Assembly (NCBI GenBank): GCA_012270995.1
Contig: JAAXHG010000198.1
Coordinates: 10,101-74,100, forward strand
DNA: 64,000 nucleotides
Direction of reading: 5' to 3'
Source of the DNA: Vicinamibacteraceae bacterium
Lineage (GTDB): Bacteria; Acidobacteriota; Thermoanaerobaculia; Multivoradales; Multivoraceae
Part shown: positions 54,881-64,000 of the stretch, piece after piece
Position numbering within the stretch: position 1 is the first letter of the stretch
How the letters are laid out: each line of letters begins with the position of its first letter
Notes under the pieces: generated by a model
What the model was told of the DNA's origin: nothing
What the model saw: only the letters and a program-made list of their open reading frames with translations
Database searches by the model: none
Made by a program: the position numbers and the translations under genes

Positions 54881-56491
54881 ATGACGTCACCAAACCAGGA
54901 TCGCCAGACCCCAACCCCGCAGGCGCCGAGCCGCGGCTACTCCAACTACGTACTGGGCGTCCTCGTCCTGGTCTACGTCTTCAACTTCATCGACCGCCAG
55001 ATCCTCTCGATCCTCGCCGAGGACATCCGCAACGACCTCGGCGTCAGCGACGCCCAGCTCGGCTTCCTCTACGGCACGGCGTTCGCCGTCTTCTACGCGA
55101 TCTTCGGGATCCCGCTCGGCCGTCTGGCCGACATGTGGACCCGCAAGAGCCTGATCTCGATCGGCCTGGCCGCGTGGAGCCTGATGACCGCGCTGTCGGG
55201 GACCGCGCGCGGTTTCGTTTCGCTCGCCGCCTATCGGATCGGCGTCGGCATCGGCGAATCGAGCGCCGGGCCGGCGGCGTTCTCCATGCTCGGGGACTAC
55301 TATCCGCCGCGGCTCCGGGCAACGGTCACCGCGATGTACTCGAGCGGCGTCTACATCGGCGCGGGCCTCGGCATCCTGATCGGCGGTCAGATCGTGGACC
55401 GGTGGAACAACGCGTTTGCCGACGGCGGAGCGCCGCTCGGCCTGGCCGGCTGGCAGGTCGCCTTCTTCGCCGTCGGCCTGCCAGGGCTGCTGATGGCGAT
55501 CTGGGTATGGACCCTGCGCGAGCCGGTCCGCGGCCTGCAGGAGGGCATTGTCACCGCGGACCATCCCGAACCGTTCAAGGAGCTGGGCCGGGAGACGGCC
55601 GCCATCCTGCCGCCGTTGACCCTGCTTTCATTGCAGCGAGCCGGCGGCGCCGGCACGGTCGGCCGGAATCTGCTGATCGCGGTCGGGTGCGCCGTTGCCT
55701 CCTTCGGCCTGATCCAGGTCTTCGGCAACCCGGTGCAGTGGATCGCCCTTGCGATCGGCGCCTATGCCTTCCTCTCCTGGGTGCAGGGGCTGCGGCTGAG
55801 AGACAGGCCTACCTTCGAGCTGGTCTACCGATCCCGCTCCATGATCTACGGCATGTTCGGCTTCGGCTGGACGGCGTTCGTCGCCTACGGCGTCGGCTTC
55901 TGGGCACCGACCTTCTTCCGGCGGGTACACGACCAAAGCGCCGGCGAAGCCGGCCTGATCCTGGGCGTCACCGCCGCCGTCGCCGGCTGGGTGGGAGTCG
56001 CCGGCGGCGGCTACTTCTCCGACTGGTTGAAGCAGAGAACGGCGAAGGCCCGACCGCTTTGCGGGATCATCATCTCCCTGGCCGCGATCCCGCTTGGCGC
56101 CTTCCTCGTGCTCACCGAGAGCGTAACCATCGCCTACGTAATGAACTTCGCCTTCACCGTCGTCGGATCGGCCTGGATCGGTTCGGCCGTCGCCCTGGCC
56201 AACGACCTCGTGCTGCCCAGGATGCGCGGCACCGCGTCGGCGTTCTACCTCCTGATGATGACCTTCGTGGGTCTCGCTCTGGGTCCCTTCCTGATGGGGT
56301 GGCTGAGCACCACTCTGGAGGCCGGCGGCGCCGATTCCGGCCGGTCGCTGCAACTGGCGATGCTCGCCAGCCTGGGCGCGTACGTCCTCGGCGTGATCTT
56401 CTTCTGGCTCGCCGGCCGCAGCGTGGCCGCCGAGGAGAGCAGCCGGATCGAGCGTGCGCAGGCGGCGGGCGAGGTAGTCGAGGCGGCCTGA
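54881..56491 (+). CDS. Spinster-like MFS transporter
   Basis: This 536-residue protein has about twelve membrane segments with the MFS motif GRLADMWTRKSLI between segments 2 and 3. FNFIDRQILSILAEDI in segment 1 and AYRIGVGIGESS in segment 4 are typical of the spinster-like group. An extra central loop lies between segments 6 and 7, with two more hydrophobic stretches. The substrate is not clear from the sequence. Confidence 0.85.
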   Translation: MTSPNQDRQTPTPQAPSRGYSNYVLGVLVLVYVFNFIDRQILSILAEDIRNDLGVSDAQLGFLYGTAFAVFYAIFGIPLGRLADMWTRKSLISIGLAAWSLMTALSGTARGFVSLAAYRIGVGIGESSAGPAAFSMLGDYYPPRLRATVTAMYSSGVYIGAGLGILIGGQIVDRWNNAFADGGAPLGLAGWQVAFFAVGLPGLLMAIWVWTLREPVRGLQEGIVTADHPEPFKELGRETAAILPPLTLLSLQRAGGAGTVGRNLLIAVGCAVASFGLIQVFGNPVQWIALAIGAYAFLSWVQGLRLRDRPTFELVYRSRSMIYGMFGFGWTAFVAYGVGFWAPTFFRRVHDQSAGEAGLILGVTAAVAGWVGVAGGGYFSDWLKQRTAKARPLCGIIISLAAIPLGAFLVLTESVTIAYVMNFAFTVVGSAWIGSAVALANDLVLPRMRGTASAFYLLMMTFVGLALGPFLMGWLSTTLEAGGADSGRSLQLAMLASLGAYVLGVIFFWLAGRSVAAEESSRIERAQAAGEVVEAA

Positions 56492-56509
56492 AAGCCGTGC
56501 GCGCCCCAC

Positions 56510-57571
56510 CTACCGGTTCGGTCCGCGCTCCATCGGCACCGGCTGCCAGCGCTCCAACTCGACCCTCGGCAACACCGTCGGGTTGACGCAACTCATCGGC
56601 CAGCGGCCAGAGAGCGCCAGGGCCACCTCACGGCCCACGCGCCGCCGGGTCACCGGCCGCATGCGGGTCGTCGCGGAGGCGACGTGGGGCGTCAGGATCA
56701 CGTTGTCCATTCCCAGAAGGGGGTTGTCCTCGGCTGGCGGTTCCCGCTCCAGCACGTCGAGCGCCGCGGCGGCGATCCGGCCGGACTCGAGCGCCTCGAT
56801 CAGCGCCGCCTCGTCCACCGTCCGACCGCGGCCGGCATTGATCAGAACCGCGGTCTCCTTCATCGCCGCGAACTGGGGACCCGAGAGCATGTGGCGCGTT
56901 TCCCGGTTGAGCGGCGGGTGCATCGACAGGTAGTCGGAGCGCTCCAGCAGTTCATCGAAGCTGACCGGCTCGACCCCTTCGCCCGTCATCTTCAGTTCGC
57001 TGACGTAGGGGTCGTGCGCGATGACGTGCATGCCGAAGGGCTTCGCGCGCCGCGCCACCGCCCGCGCCACGTTGCCGAACGAGATCAGGCCGAGCGTCTG
57101 CCCCCAGAGCCGCGGCACCTCGTTGAGCAGCGGCCGGCCCTGGAACCAGTCGCCGCGACGCACCATGGAGTCCATCTCGCGCATCCGCCTGGCGCCGGCA
57201 AGGAGGAGCGCCATCGTGTGGTCGGCGACCTCCTCGATGAAGACGTCGGGGACGTTGGTGACCACGATGCCGGCGTGGGTCGCCGCTTCGACGTCGACCA
57301 TGTCGACGCCAACGCTGCCGACACCGATCACGATGCACTCGTCGAGACCGGCGATCACCGAGCGGGAAATGCGAAAGCCCCACGACGTGATGATCGCCGC
57401 GGCGTCCGAGGCCTCGGCGAGGAAGTCCTCCTCCGTCGTCGCCGCCACCTCGACGAGTTCCGCGAGCGGCAGCAGCGCCTCCAGTTCGAAGGTGTAGCGG
57501 GTCTCGACGGAGGGGGCCTTCGCGATGCCCGGCAGTTGGACGACGACCTTCTGCTTGCCGTTGCCGCTCAC
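56510..57571 (-). CDS. D-isomer 2-hydroxyacid dehydrogenase
   Basis: This 353-residue NAD(P) dehydrogenase has the catalytic residues in NAGRGRTVDE (Arg), LDVLEREPP (Glu) and LTPHVAS (His). The dinucleotide motif is unusual: LISFGNVARAVA in place of the normal GxGxxG, so the first and third Gly are Ser and Ala. The fold otherwise looks complete. It lies 4 nt after the acyl-CoA synthetase stop on the same strand, so the two are probably one operon. Confidence 0.85.
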   Translation of the reverse strand: MSGNGKQKVVVQLPGIAKAPSVETRYTFELEALLPLAELVEVAATTEEDFLAEASDAAAIITSWGFRISRSVIAGLDECIVIGVGSVGVDMVDVEAATHAGIVVTNVPDVFIEEVADHTMALLLAGARRMREMDSMVRRGDWFQGRPLLNEVPRLWGQTLGLISFGNVARAVARRAKPFGMHVIAHDPYVSELKMTGEGVEPVSFDELLERSDYLSMHPPLNRETRHMLSGPQFAAMKETAVLINAGRGRTVDEAALIEALESGRIAAAALDVLEREPPAEDNPLLGMDNVILTPHVASATTRMRPVTRRRVGREVALALSGRWPMSCVNPTVLPRVELERWQPVPMERGPNR

Positions 57572-57575
57572 GACC

Positions 57576-59231
57576 TCAGGCCTCCGCGGTGGCGAGCTCA
57601 GAGGTCGCCCACTCGCGCAGACCGTTGTAGTCGGCCTTGCCGTTCGCCGCCCGTCCGACGCTGTCGCGCACGAGGACGCGTTTGGGCGCCTTGTAGGACG
57701 CCAGCTGCCGCTTGACCCATCCGATCACGTCCGGTTCGCTGAAGCGGTCGGGATCGTTGACTTCGACGACCGCCGTCACCGCCTGCCCGAAGCGCTCGTG
57801 CGGCACCCCGACGCACACCGCGTCGCGAACCGAGGGATGGGTCTTCAGCACTTCCTCGACCTCCTCCGGGAAGATCTTCTCGCCGCCGCTGTTGATGCAC
57901 ACCGAGCCCCGGCCGTAGAGCTTGAGCGAGCCGTCCTCCTCGACCGTCGCGTAGTCGCCGGCCATCGAGTAGCGCACGCCGGCGACTTCGGTGAATATGG
58001 CCGCCGTCTTCTCAGGGTCCTTGTAGTACCCGATCGGAATGTGACCGGTCACGGCGATCCGCCCAAGCACCCCCGAGCCCGGCTCGACCTTGTTGCCGTC
58101 GTCGTCGATCACGCAGGCGTTGTCGCCGAGCACGAAGGAGGCCGTCTCGGTCGCCTCGCCGGCGGTCGAGTCCGAGCGGCCCATGCCGATCGACTCGGAC
58201 GACCCGAGGCTGTCGGTCAGGATCGTCTCTGGCGGGCAGTGGCACAGAAGAGCCCGTTTGACTTCGGCGCTCCACATGGCGCCCGACGAAACGACTGCTT
58301 CGAGGCTCGAGAGGTCGAAGCGTTCGGGACTGTCATCGAGCGCCCCGACCATGGGCCGGGCAAACGCGTCGCCGACGATCGCGATCCCGTTGATCCTCTC
58401 GCTGGTGATCGCTTCGAGGGTGGCCACCGCGTCGAAACGGCGGTTGGCAACGGTGATCACACAGCCACCGTTCAGCATGCCGCCAAGCGCGGTGAGAAAA
58501 CCCGTGCCGTGCATCAACGGGCATGCCGGAAGCGAGACCCGCCGCATCAGGAGTTCGTCGAACTGGGGCACAAGACCCTCGACGCCGCCCGAGAGGTCGA
58601 ACGGCTCAGGCCGGTTCTCGTTGCCGAGCAGCCAGAGGTCGTCGAGCCGCCACATGACGCCCTTCGGCATGCCGGTCGTGCCGCCGGTGTACAGCAGCCA
58701 CAGGTCGTCGCCGCTGCGCGCCCAGGGCGCCTCGAAAGACAGCGAGTCGCCCGGCGCCGCGGCCGCCGCCTGCTCATAGGGAATCGCCCAATCGGGACAC
58801 GGCCCGGAGCCGTCGTCGACCCACATCCAGGTGTGAATCTGCGGGATCTTTGCCCTCAACACCTCGATCCGCGACGCGAAGCAACCGTGGAAAACCACGG
58901 CGACGACATCCGCGTTGTCCCACAGGTAGAGCAGCTCGCCCTCGACGTAGCGGTAGTTCGTGTTCACCGGCACCAGGGACGCCTTGAAGCACGCGAGCAC
59001 CGACTCCAGGTACTCGGGAACGTTGTACAGGTACTGCGCCACCTTGTCCTGGCGCTTCGCGCCGCCCTCGATCAGCGTCGCGGCCACGCCGTTCGCCCGG
59101 CGGTGCATCTCGGCCCAGGTGTAGCGACGGGCCGGAGCGCCGCCCAAGGGATCGATGAAGGCCTGCGCCGGCGCCTCAGGCTGATGCTCGCCGATCGCCT
59201 CAAGAATGTCCGCGTGATGCCAGTCGCTCAT
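57576..59231 (-). CDS. Acyl-CoA synthetase (AMP-forming)
   Basis: This 551-residue adenylate-forming enzyme has the P-loop YTGGTTGMPKGVMW, DSLGSSESIGMG, the AMP-binding GDYATVEEDG and the C-terminal KADYNGLREW with the catalytic Lys. It activates a carboxylic acid to its CoA ester. ATG 59231 is used; the longer frame enters the promoter region of the divergent phosphatase gene. The substrate is unknown; the length and closeness to the FadD3/13-like group suggest a medium or long chain acid. Confidence 0.85.
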   Translation of the reverse strand: MSDWHHADILEAIGEHQPEAPAQAFIDPLGGAPARRYTWAEMHRRANGVAATLIEGGAKRQDKVAQYLYNVPEYLESVLACFKASLVPVNTNYRYVEGELLYLWDNADVVAVVFHGCFASRIEVLRAKIPQIHTWMWVDDGSGPCPDWAIPYEQAAAAAPGDSLSFEAPWARSGDDLWLLYTGGTTGMPKGVMWRLDDLWLLGNENRPEPFDLSGGVEGLVPQFDELLMRRVSLPACPLMHGTGFLTALGGMLNGGCVITVANRRFDAVATLEAITSERINGIAIVGDAFARPMVGALDDSPERFDLSSLEAVVSSGAMWSAEVKRALLCHCPPETILTDSLGSSESIGMGRSDSTAGEATETASFVLGDNACVIDDDGNKVEPGSGVLGRIAVTGHIPIGYYKDPEKTAAIFTEVAGVRYSMAGDYATVEEDGSLKLYGRGSVCINSGGEKIFPEEVEEVLKTHPSVRDAVCVGVPHERFGQAVTAVVEVNDPDRFSEPDVIGWVKRQLASYKAPKRVLVRDSVGRAANGKADYNGLREWATSELATAEA

Positions 59232-59473
59232 GGACGCGCAATCTAGCAGTTGACGGTAGCGCCGGGTTCGTCTCCGACACCGACCTGGGCAACCGGCCCA
59301 ACCACCAGTTGATCGGCTACTCTGGCACTGTGCAGTTGGAGAGAGGAACCGCGCGCTGCTTCCGTCGGAACCTTCCGGGCGGCGGGTTCCGACTGGGGAG
59401 TGGCTACGCTTGGGCGAACTGGAGGAGATCGCCCCTATATCGAAGCCACGCATCAAGAAGGAGGGTTTGAGCC
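59232..59473. other. Divergent intergenic region before the alkaline phosphatase
   Basis: The 242 bp contain the promoters of the acyl-CoA synthetase and alkaline phosphatase genes. GGAGG 9 nt before the phosphatase ATG is its ribosome-binding site. No pho box could be identified by eye. Confidence 0.4.
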
Positions 59474-61369
59474 ATGACGAGTCGTTCTGTGTGGATCCGC
59501 AGAGCACGGGGGAGTCTCGCGGCATCGATGAGCACTCTCTCGACGATCGCGTTCCTGCTGGCGGCAGCGCTCCCTGCTTCGGCCCAGAGGAACAACGTCA
59601 TCCTGTTCGTCGGCGACGGCATGGGAGTGTCCACCATCACGTCCAGCCGCATCGCGATGGTCGGCGTCGACGGGCAACTGGCAATGGACCGCCTGCCCTA
59701 CACCGCCATTTCGCGCACGGCGTCGGCCGACTACATCACGCCTGACAGCGCCGCCACGATGTCGGCGATGATGACCGGCGTCAACACGAACACGGGCGTG
59801 ATCGGATACGGCCCGACCACGGAGTACGCGGACTTCAACGGCAACGGCGACGGCCCGCGGTTGACGAACATCGGAGAGCTGGCCATCTCGATGGGCTACG
59901 CGGTCGGGATCGTCACGACGACGCGCGTCACTCACGCGACCCCCGCCGCCGTCTTCGCGCACGTCAACAACCGCAACCTGGAGAACGAGATCGCGGCACA
60001 GATGGTGCCGGGCGGAGGGGGCTTCAACGCGCGGCTCGGAGACGGGCTTCACGTCGTCTTCGGTGGCGGCAGGCGGCACTTCCTTCCCACTTCGGCAACG
60101 GACGACGAGGGTCTTCCGGGAAGCCGGGCAGACGGCCGCGATCTGCGAAACGAACTGCAACAGCGGGGCTATCGTTACGTCTGGAACCGGCAGGGGCTCA
60201 ATTCGCTCGGCGGTTCCGGCCGCGCGATCGGTCTGTTCGCCTCGAGCCACCTGGAGTACGAAGCGGACCGGGACAGCGGCGAGCCGAGCCTGGAGGAGAT
60301 GACGAGGAAGGCGATCCAGATCCTCGCCGCGACGGGAAAGCCGTACTTCCTGATGGTCGAAGGGGGCCGAATCGACCATGCGCACCACGAGGGGAACGCC
60401 TTTCGCGCCTTCACCGACACCCGGATGTTCGATCGGGCGATAGCGGCCGCGCAGCGGAGCGTGAACCTCAACAGGACGCTGATCCTCGCCACCGCGGACC
60501 ACAGCCACGTCTTCACGATCGCCGGCTACCCGATGCGACCGCTCGGCGACCTGCACTACACACCCCGCTCGGTGCCCGCGTCGTTCCGCAACCAGCCGCA
60601 CCACGGCATCCTTGGAACGGTCCACGACATCGACAGCGGAGGCACGATCTCGGAGAGCGGAGACTCGGGGGGCATTCCGTACACCATCCTCGGCTACGCC
60701 AACGGGCCGGGACACAGAAGCGGTTCGCGCGTCAATCCGAACAGCGACAGGACGGCAGGCTACGGCGGCGCCGTCCCTTCGAGCACCGCCCACTCGGCGT
60801 ACCGGCAGGAGGCAACGGTCCCACTGTTCCTGGAGACGCACGCCGGAGAAGACGTGGTGATCTACGCGGTCGGCCGCACGTCGGAGAACGTGCGCGGCAC
60901 GGTAGCCAATACCAAGGTGTTCGACTGGATCAGGGACGGCTTCGCGGACAGAGGTTCGCGCCCGACTTCGCCCGATCCGAACCCGGACCCGGATCCCGAC
61001 CCGGAACCCGAGCCGCCGCATGTCGCGAGCTGCACCCCGACCACGGCCCTACTCGAGTTCGACGGCGGCTACGAGGTCAGCATGTGCTACGTCACGCCCA
61101 ACGGGGAGGAAGGGCAAGCCAAGGGCGACGCCTGGTCCGACGAGTCCGGCATCCTCTGGTTCTTCAACCGCGGCAATGCCGAAGTCCTCGTCAAGGTGCT
61201 GAACGGCTGCGGGCACAACGGCCACCGCTGGGTGTTCGTGGCGCCCGTGACCACCTTGGAGTTCGCGCTTCGGGTGACGGGACCCGACGGCAGTCGCTGG
61301 GAGCACACCAACCGGCCGGGAGCGACAGCCGCCACGAAGAGCGACATCAAGGCGTTTCCCTGCCAGTAG
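59474..61369 (+). CDS. Secreted alkaline phosphatase with Pro/Asp linker and C-terminal WFFN domain
   Basis: This 631-residue exported phosphatase has a signal peptide (ending ALPASA). The PhoA-like core shows LFVGDGMG (metal Asp), TPDSAATMSAMMTG (nucleophile Ser), GRIDHAHHEGNA and TADHSH. After about residue 495 a DPNPDPDPDPEPEP linker (around 60970-61018) leads to a C-terminal domain (about 61030-61366) with GILWFFNRGNAEVLVKVLNG. That is the same domain type found twice at the end of the protein at 127-5319. The domain is probably a surface-anchoring or binding module. Confidence 0.9.
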   Translation: MTSRSVWIRRARGSLAASMSTLSTIAFLLAAALPASAQRNNVILFVGDGMGVSTITSSRIAMVGVDGQLAMDRLPYTAISRTASADYITPDSAATMSAMMTGVNTNTGVIGYGPTTEYADFNGNGDGPRLTNIGELAISMGYAVGIVTTTRVTHATPAAVFAHVNNRNLENEIAAQMVPGGGGFNARLGDGLHVVFGGGRRHFLPTSATDDEGLPGSRADGRDLRNELQQRGYRYVWNRQGLNSLGGSGRAIGLFASSHLEYEADRDSGEPSLEEMTRKAIQILAATGKPYFLMVEGGRIDHAHHEGNAFRAFTDTRMFDRAIAAAQRSVNLNRTLILATADHSHVFTIAGYPMRPLGDLHYTPRSVPASFRNQPHHGILGTVHDIDSGGTISESGDSGGIPYTILGYANGPGHRSGSRVNPNSDRTAGYGGAVPSSTAHSAYRQEATVPLFLETHAGEDVVIYAVGRTSENVRGTVANTKVFDWIRDGFADRGSRPTSPDPNPDPDPDPEPEPPHVASCTPTTALLEFDGGYEVSMCYVTPNGEEGQAKGDAWSDESGILWFFNRGNAEVLVKVLNGCGHNGHRWVFVAPVTTLEFALRVTGPDGSRWEHTNRPGATAATKSDIKAFPCQ

Positions 61370-61385
61370 GAGCAGGGACGGTGCT

Positions 61386-61405
61386 CGCCGGCGGGAAGGC
61401 CGGCG
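61386..61405. terminator. Hairpin between the convergent phosphatase and icmF genes
   Basis: CGCCGGC (61386-61392) pairs with GCCGGCG (61399-61405) around GGGAAG. There is no U-tract, so it may be a weak bidirectional terminator or a REP-like palindrome. Confidence 0.4.
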
Positions 61406-61416
61406 CTACGCTCCTG

Positions 61417-64000
61417 CTACATGCTGCGCCGGTACTCGCCGCCGACGCGGTAGAGCGCGTCCGAGATCTGGCCGAGCGAGCAGTGCTTGACCGTCTCCAT
61501 CAGCTCCTCGAACACGTTGCCGCGCCGTCGCGCCACCTCCTGGAGCCGCTCGAGGCACGCCGGTGAGTGGTCCGCGTGTCGCCGGTGGAAGGCGGCCAGA
61601 CTCTCTGTCTGCTGCCGCTTCTCCTCGTCGGTCGAGCGGATGAGTTCCGCCTCGACCGTCTCGGCGAAGTCCTGGCCCTCGGCGAGGAAGGTGTTCACGC
61701 CCACGACGGGCAGGCTGCCGTCGTGCTTCTTCGCCTCATACTCCATGCTCTCGTCCTGGATCTTGAAGCGCTGGTACATCGTGTCCATCGCCGCCAGCAC
61801 GCCGCCCCGCTCGGCGAGGCGCTCGAACTCCAGGTAGACCGCCTCCTCCACCGCGTCGGTCAACTGGTCCAGGGCGAAGGAGCCCTGCCAGGGGTTCTCG
61901 CTCCGGTTGAGCCCGAACTCCCGGTTGATGATCAACTGGATCGCCAGGGCCCGGCGCACGGACTGTTCGGTCGGCGTGGTGATCGCCTCGTCGAAGGCGT
62001 TCGTGTGCAGGGAGTTGCAACGGTCGAGGATGCCGTACAGCGCCTGCAGCGTGGTCCGGATGTCGTTGAACTGGATCTCCTGGGCGTGCAACGAACGGCC
62101 AGAGGTCTGGATGTGGTACTTCAGCATCTGGCTGCGGGCGGAGGCGCCGTAGCGCTCGCGCATCGCTCGCGCCCAGATGCGCCGCGCCACGCGACCGATG
62201 ACCGCGTACTCCGGGTCCATCCCGTTCGAGAAGAAGAAGGACAGATTGGGAGCGAAGTCGTCGATCGCCATTCCCCGCGCCAGGTAGTACTCGACGATCG
62301 TGAAGCCATTGGCGAGCGTGAACGCCAACTGCGTGATCGGGTTCGCTCCGGCCTCGGCGATGTGGTAGCCGCTGACGGAGGCGCTGTAGTAGTTGCGGAC
62401 GTTGTGGTCGATGAAGAACTCCTGGACGTCCCCCATCATCCGTAGCGAGAACTCGGCCGAGAAGATGCACGTGTTCTGGGCCTGGTCCTCCTTCAGAATG
62501 TCGGCCTGGACGGTGCCCCGGACGCGGCTCAAGGCGTCGACCCGGATCCGTTCGTAGACGTCGCGTTCGACCACCTGGTCGCCGGAGATGCCGAGCAGCT
62601 CCAGTCCCAGGCCGTCGTTCTCCTCCGGCAGCTCGCCGCGGTAGACCGGCACGTCGCCGGCGGACCGCCGGTCGATCTCCGCCCGCGCCTGCTCCAGGCC
62701 GCCGGTTTCGCGCAGGTGACGCTCGACCTGCTGGTCGACCGCTGCGTTCATGAAGAAGGCGAGGATGGTCGGCGCCGGGCCGTTGATCGTCATCGACACG
62801 GAGGTCGCCGGGTCGCACAGGTCGAACCCCGAGTAGAGGCGCTTCATGTCGTCGACGGTGGCGATCGAGACGCCCGAGTTGCCGACTTTGCCCCAGATGT
62901 CGGGCCGGAGCCCCGGGTCCGAACCGTAAAGCGTCACCGAGTCGAAGGCGGTCGACAACCGGTTGGCCGGCTGCCCGCGGGAAACGTAGTGGAAGCGGCG
63001 GTTCGTGCGCTCCGCGATCCCTTCGCCGGCGAACATTCGCGTCGGCTCTTCGCTGGCGCGCCGGTAGGGATAGACGCCGGCCGTGTACGGATACGCGCCC
63101 GGCAGGTTGTGCTTCATCAGGAAGCGCAACAGGTCGCCCCAGTCCGAGTACTCGGGCAGCGCCAGCTTCGGCATCCGCAGGTGGCTCAGGGTGGTGACGT
63201 AGTTCTCGCCGGTGACTTCGCGGCCGCGGACCGGGTAGCTGTACTCGTCGGCGCGCGCGGCGTCGACGCGTTCGGGCCACTTCTTCAGGAGTTCGGTCGC
63301 CTCGGCGCCGACCTCGGCCAGCGCTTCCTGGTAGCTCCGGCGCAACCGCGCCAGGCTCTGGTCGGGCGCCGCGGCGAGCGCCGACGCCGCGTACCCGGCA
63401 AGAGGCCTCGGAAGGTCCGGATCGTCCAGCTCCGCCAGAGCCCGGTAGCAGCCATGCGCCTTCGAGGCGGCCGCCGCGCGGCGCTCGACATCGGCCTCGG
63501 CCGCGCGGCCCGCCTCGGCGATCTCCGCGAGGTAACGGTTGCGATTGTCGGGGATCAGGACGGCGGCCTTCGGCTCCCGCTCGTCCAGGTCGACCTCGGG
63601 GGTCCAGACGGCCTCGTCCAGGTCGAGCCGCTCCCGGAGCAGCCGGCACACGTGCCAGAACATCCAGCCTATGCCCGGGTCCTGGAACTGGCTGGCGATC
63701 GTCGGATAGACCGGCACGTCCTCGTCGGCCGTATGGAAGGCGAGACGGTTGCGCCGCCACTGCTTGCGCACGTCGCGCAGCGCATCCTGGCCGCCGCGGC
63801 GATCGAACTTGTTCAGCACGATGACGTCGGCGAAGTCGAGCATGTCGATCTTCTCGAGCTGGCTGGCCGCCCCGTAGTCCGAGGTCATCACGTAGATCGA
63901 GAGGTCGACCAGGTCGACGATCTCGCTGTCACTCTGGCCGATGCCGGCGGTCTCCACCAGGACCATCGAGAACCCGGAAGCCTTGAGCAGCGCGATCGCG
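61417..64000 (-). CDS. icmF: Fused isobutyryl-CoA mutase (IcmF), incomplete at window edge
   Basis: The visible 860 or so residues hold the end of the MeaB-like GTPase domain (VLVETAGIGQSD, then VIVLNKFDRRG with NKxD) and the whole mutase domain (IWGKVGNSGVSI, AEFSLRMMGDVQEFF, HIQTSGRSLHAQE, NSLHTNAFDEA). The N-terminal cobalamin-binding domain would lie beyond 64000. IcmF carries out B12-dependent carbon-skeleton rearrangement of acyl-CoA and has its G-protein chaperone built in. The frame stays open to the last base (AIALLKASGFS before the first internal Met), so the true start is outside the window. Confidence 0.9.
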   Translation of the reverse strand, partial: AIALLKASGFSMVLVETAGIGQSDSEIVDLVDLSIYVMTSDYGAASQLEKIDMLDFADVIVLNKFDRRGGQDALRDVRKQWRRNRLAFHTADEDVPVYPTIASQFQDPGIGWMFWHVCRLLRERLDLDEAVWTPEVDLDEREPKAAVLIPDNRNRYLAEIAEAGRAAEADVERRAAAASKAHGCYRALAELDDPDLPRPLAGYAASALAAAPDQSLARLRRSYQEALAEVGAEATELLKKWPERVDAARADEYSYPVRGREVTGENYVTTLSHLRMPKLALPEYSDWGDLLRFLMKHNLPGAYPYTAGVYPYRRASEEPTRMFAGEGIAERTNRRFHYVSRGQPANRLSTAFDSVTLYGSDPGLRPDIWGKVGNSGVSIATVDDMKRLYSGFDLCDPATSVSMTINGPAPTILAFFMNAAVDQQVERHLRETGGLEQARAEIDRRSAGDVPVYRGELPEENDGLGLELLGISGDQVVERDVYERIRVDALSRVRGTVQADILKEDQAQNTCIFSAEFSLRMMGDVQEFFIDHNVRNYYSASVSGYHIAEAGANPITQLAFTLANGFTIVEYYLARGMAIDDFAPNLSFFFSNGMDPEYAVIGRVARRIWARAMRERYGASARSQMLKYHIQTSGRSLHAQEIQFNDIRTTLQALYGILDRCNSLHTNAFDEAITTPTEQSVRRALAIQLIINREFGLNRSENPWQGSFALDQLTDAVEEAVYLEFERLAERGGVLAAMDTMYQRFKIQDESMEYEAKKHDGSLPVVGVNTFLAEGQDFAETVEAELIRSTDEEKRQQTESLAAFHRRHADHSPACLERLQEVARRRGNVFEELMETVKHCSLGQISDALYRVGGEYRRSM

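Overview
The window is a 64 kb piece of a high-GC, gene-dense bacterial chromosome. It has no phage genes, no transposase, no CRISPR array and no tRNA or rRNA that I can see. Secreted eukaryote-like proteins (FN3, cadherin, LRR, TPR, FG-GAP/UnbV), an IcmF-type fused acyl-CoA mutase, sulfotransferase and glycosyltransferases, and a C-terminal 'WFFN' domain that I associate with Thermoanaerobaculia-like secreted proteins together suggest an uncultured Acidobacteriota, perhaps marine or host-associated. This assignment is inference. The G15 run at the very start suggests a contig edge.

Layout. (1) 0-5.3 kb: a giant secreted FN3/cadherin protein with three almost identical 300-bp FN3 units. (2) 5.3-12.7 kb: an accessory array built from three recurring parts: a PD-(D/E)XK-like coiled-coil protein (four intact copies), a secreted NBR1-Ig/LRR/FN3 protein (one intact copy plus remnants in three places) and a small CCDC90/DUF1640-like membrane protein (one intact copy plus two remnants). 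It looks like an ancestral module that was duplicated and then eroded by internal deletions. (3) 12.7-13.9 kb: a translationally coupled unknown/DUF1828 pair. (4) 14-20.3 kb: a surface-glycan cluster with three family-2 glycosyltransferases, a sulfotransferase and an O-antigen ligase/polymerase-like protein. (5) 20.4-23.5 kb: pheA, lhgO and an alpha/beta hydrolase in tight succession. (6) 23.5-25.4 kb: an XRE-ImmA/IrrE plus DUF4411-PIN toxin-antitoxin-like operon. (7) 25.8-31.1 kb: a membrane protein of unknown function, a prolyl oligopeptidase lipoprotein, a thioesterase, 3-methyladenine glycosylase, a HIBADH-family dehydrogenase and an LTXXQ/Spy-like periplasmic protein. (8) 31.1-34.2 kb: a small c-type cytochrome divergent from a histidine kinase/response regulator pair, with a CpxR-box-like direct repeat between them. 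(9) 34.2-38.3 kb: a DUF4143 ATPase, glnS and an NTase-HEPN module. (10) 38.3-45.8 kb: SMC/SbcC-like ATPase, SbcD-like exonuclease and a RapA/SNF2-type helicase. (11) 45.9-52.2 kb: a five-gene minus-strand operon (galE, thioredoxin-fold DsbA-like, FG-GAP/UnbV, TPR, gltX) in which every junction overlaps by 1-4 nt. (12) 52.3-61.4 kb: a HEPN-NTase module, mdh, ferritin, an MFS transporter, a D-2-hydroxyacid dehydrogenase, an acyl-CoA synthetase and an alkaline phosphatase with the WFFN domain. (13) 61.4 kb to the edge: icmF, cut off by the window.

Genes are often coupled through overlapping stop/start codons (ATGA, GTGA, TTGA, TGATG). Many plus-strand genes have a TANNNT hexamer a short distance before the start codon. 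The most unusual region is the 5.3-12.7 kb modular array, with its 21-bp heptad repeats inside genes and a 17-bp tandem repeat that carries the Shine-Dalgarno sequence of the LRR gene.
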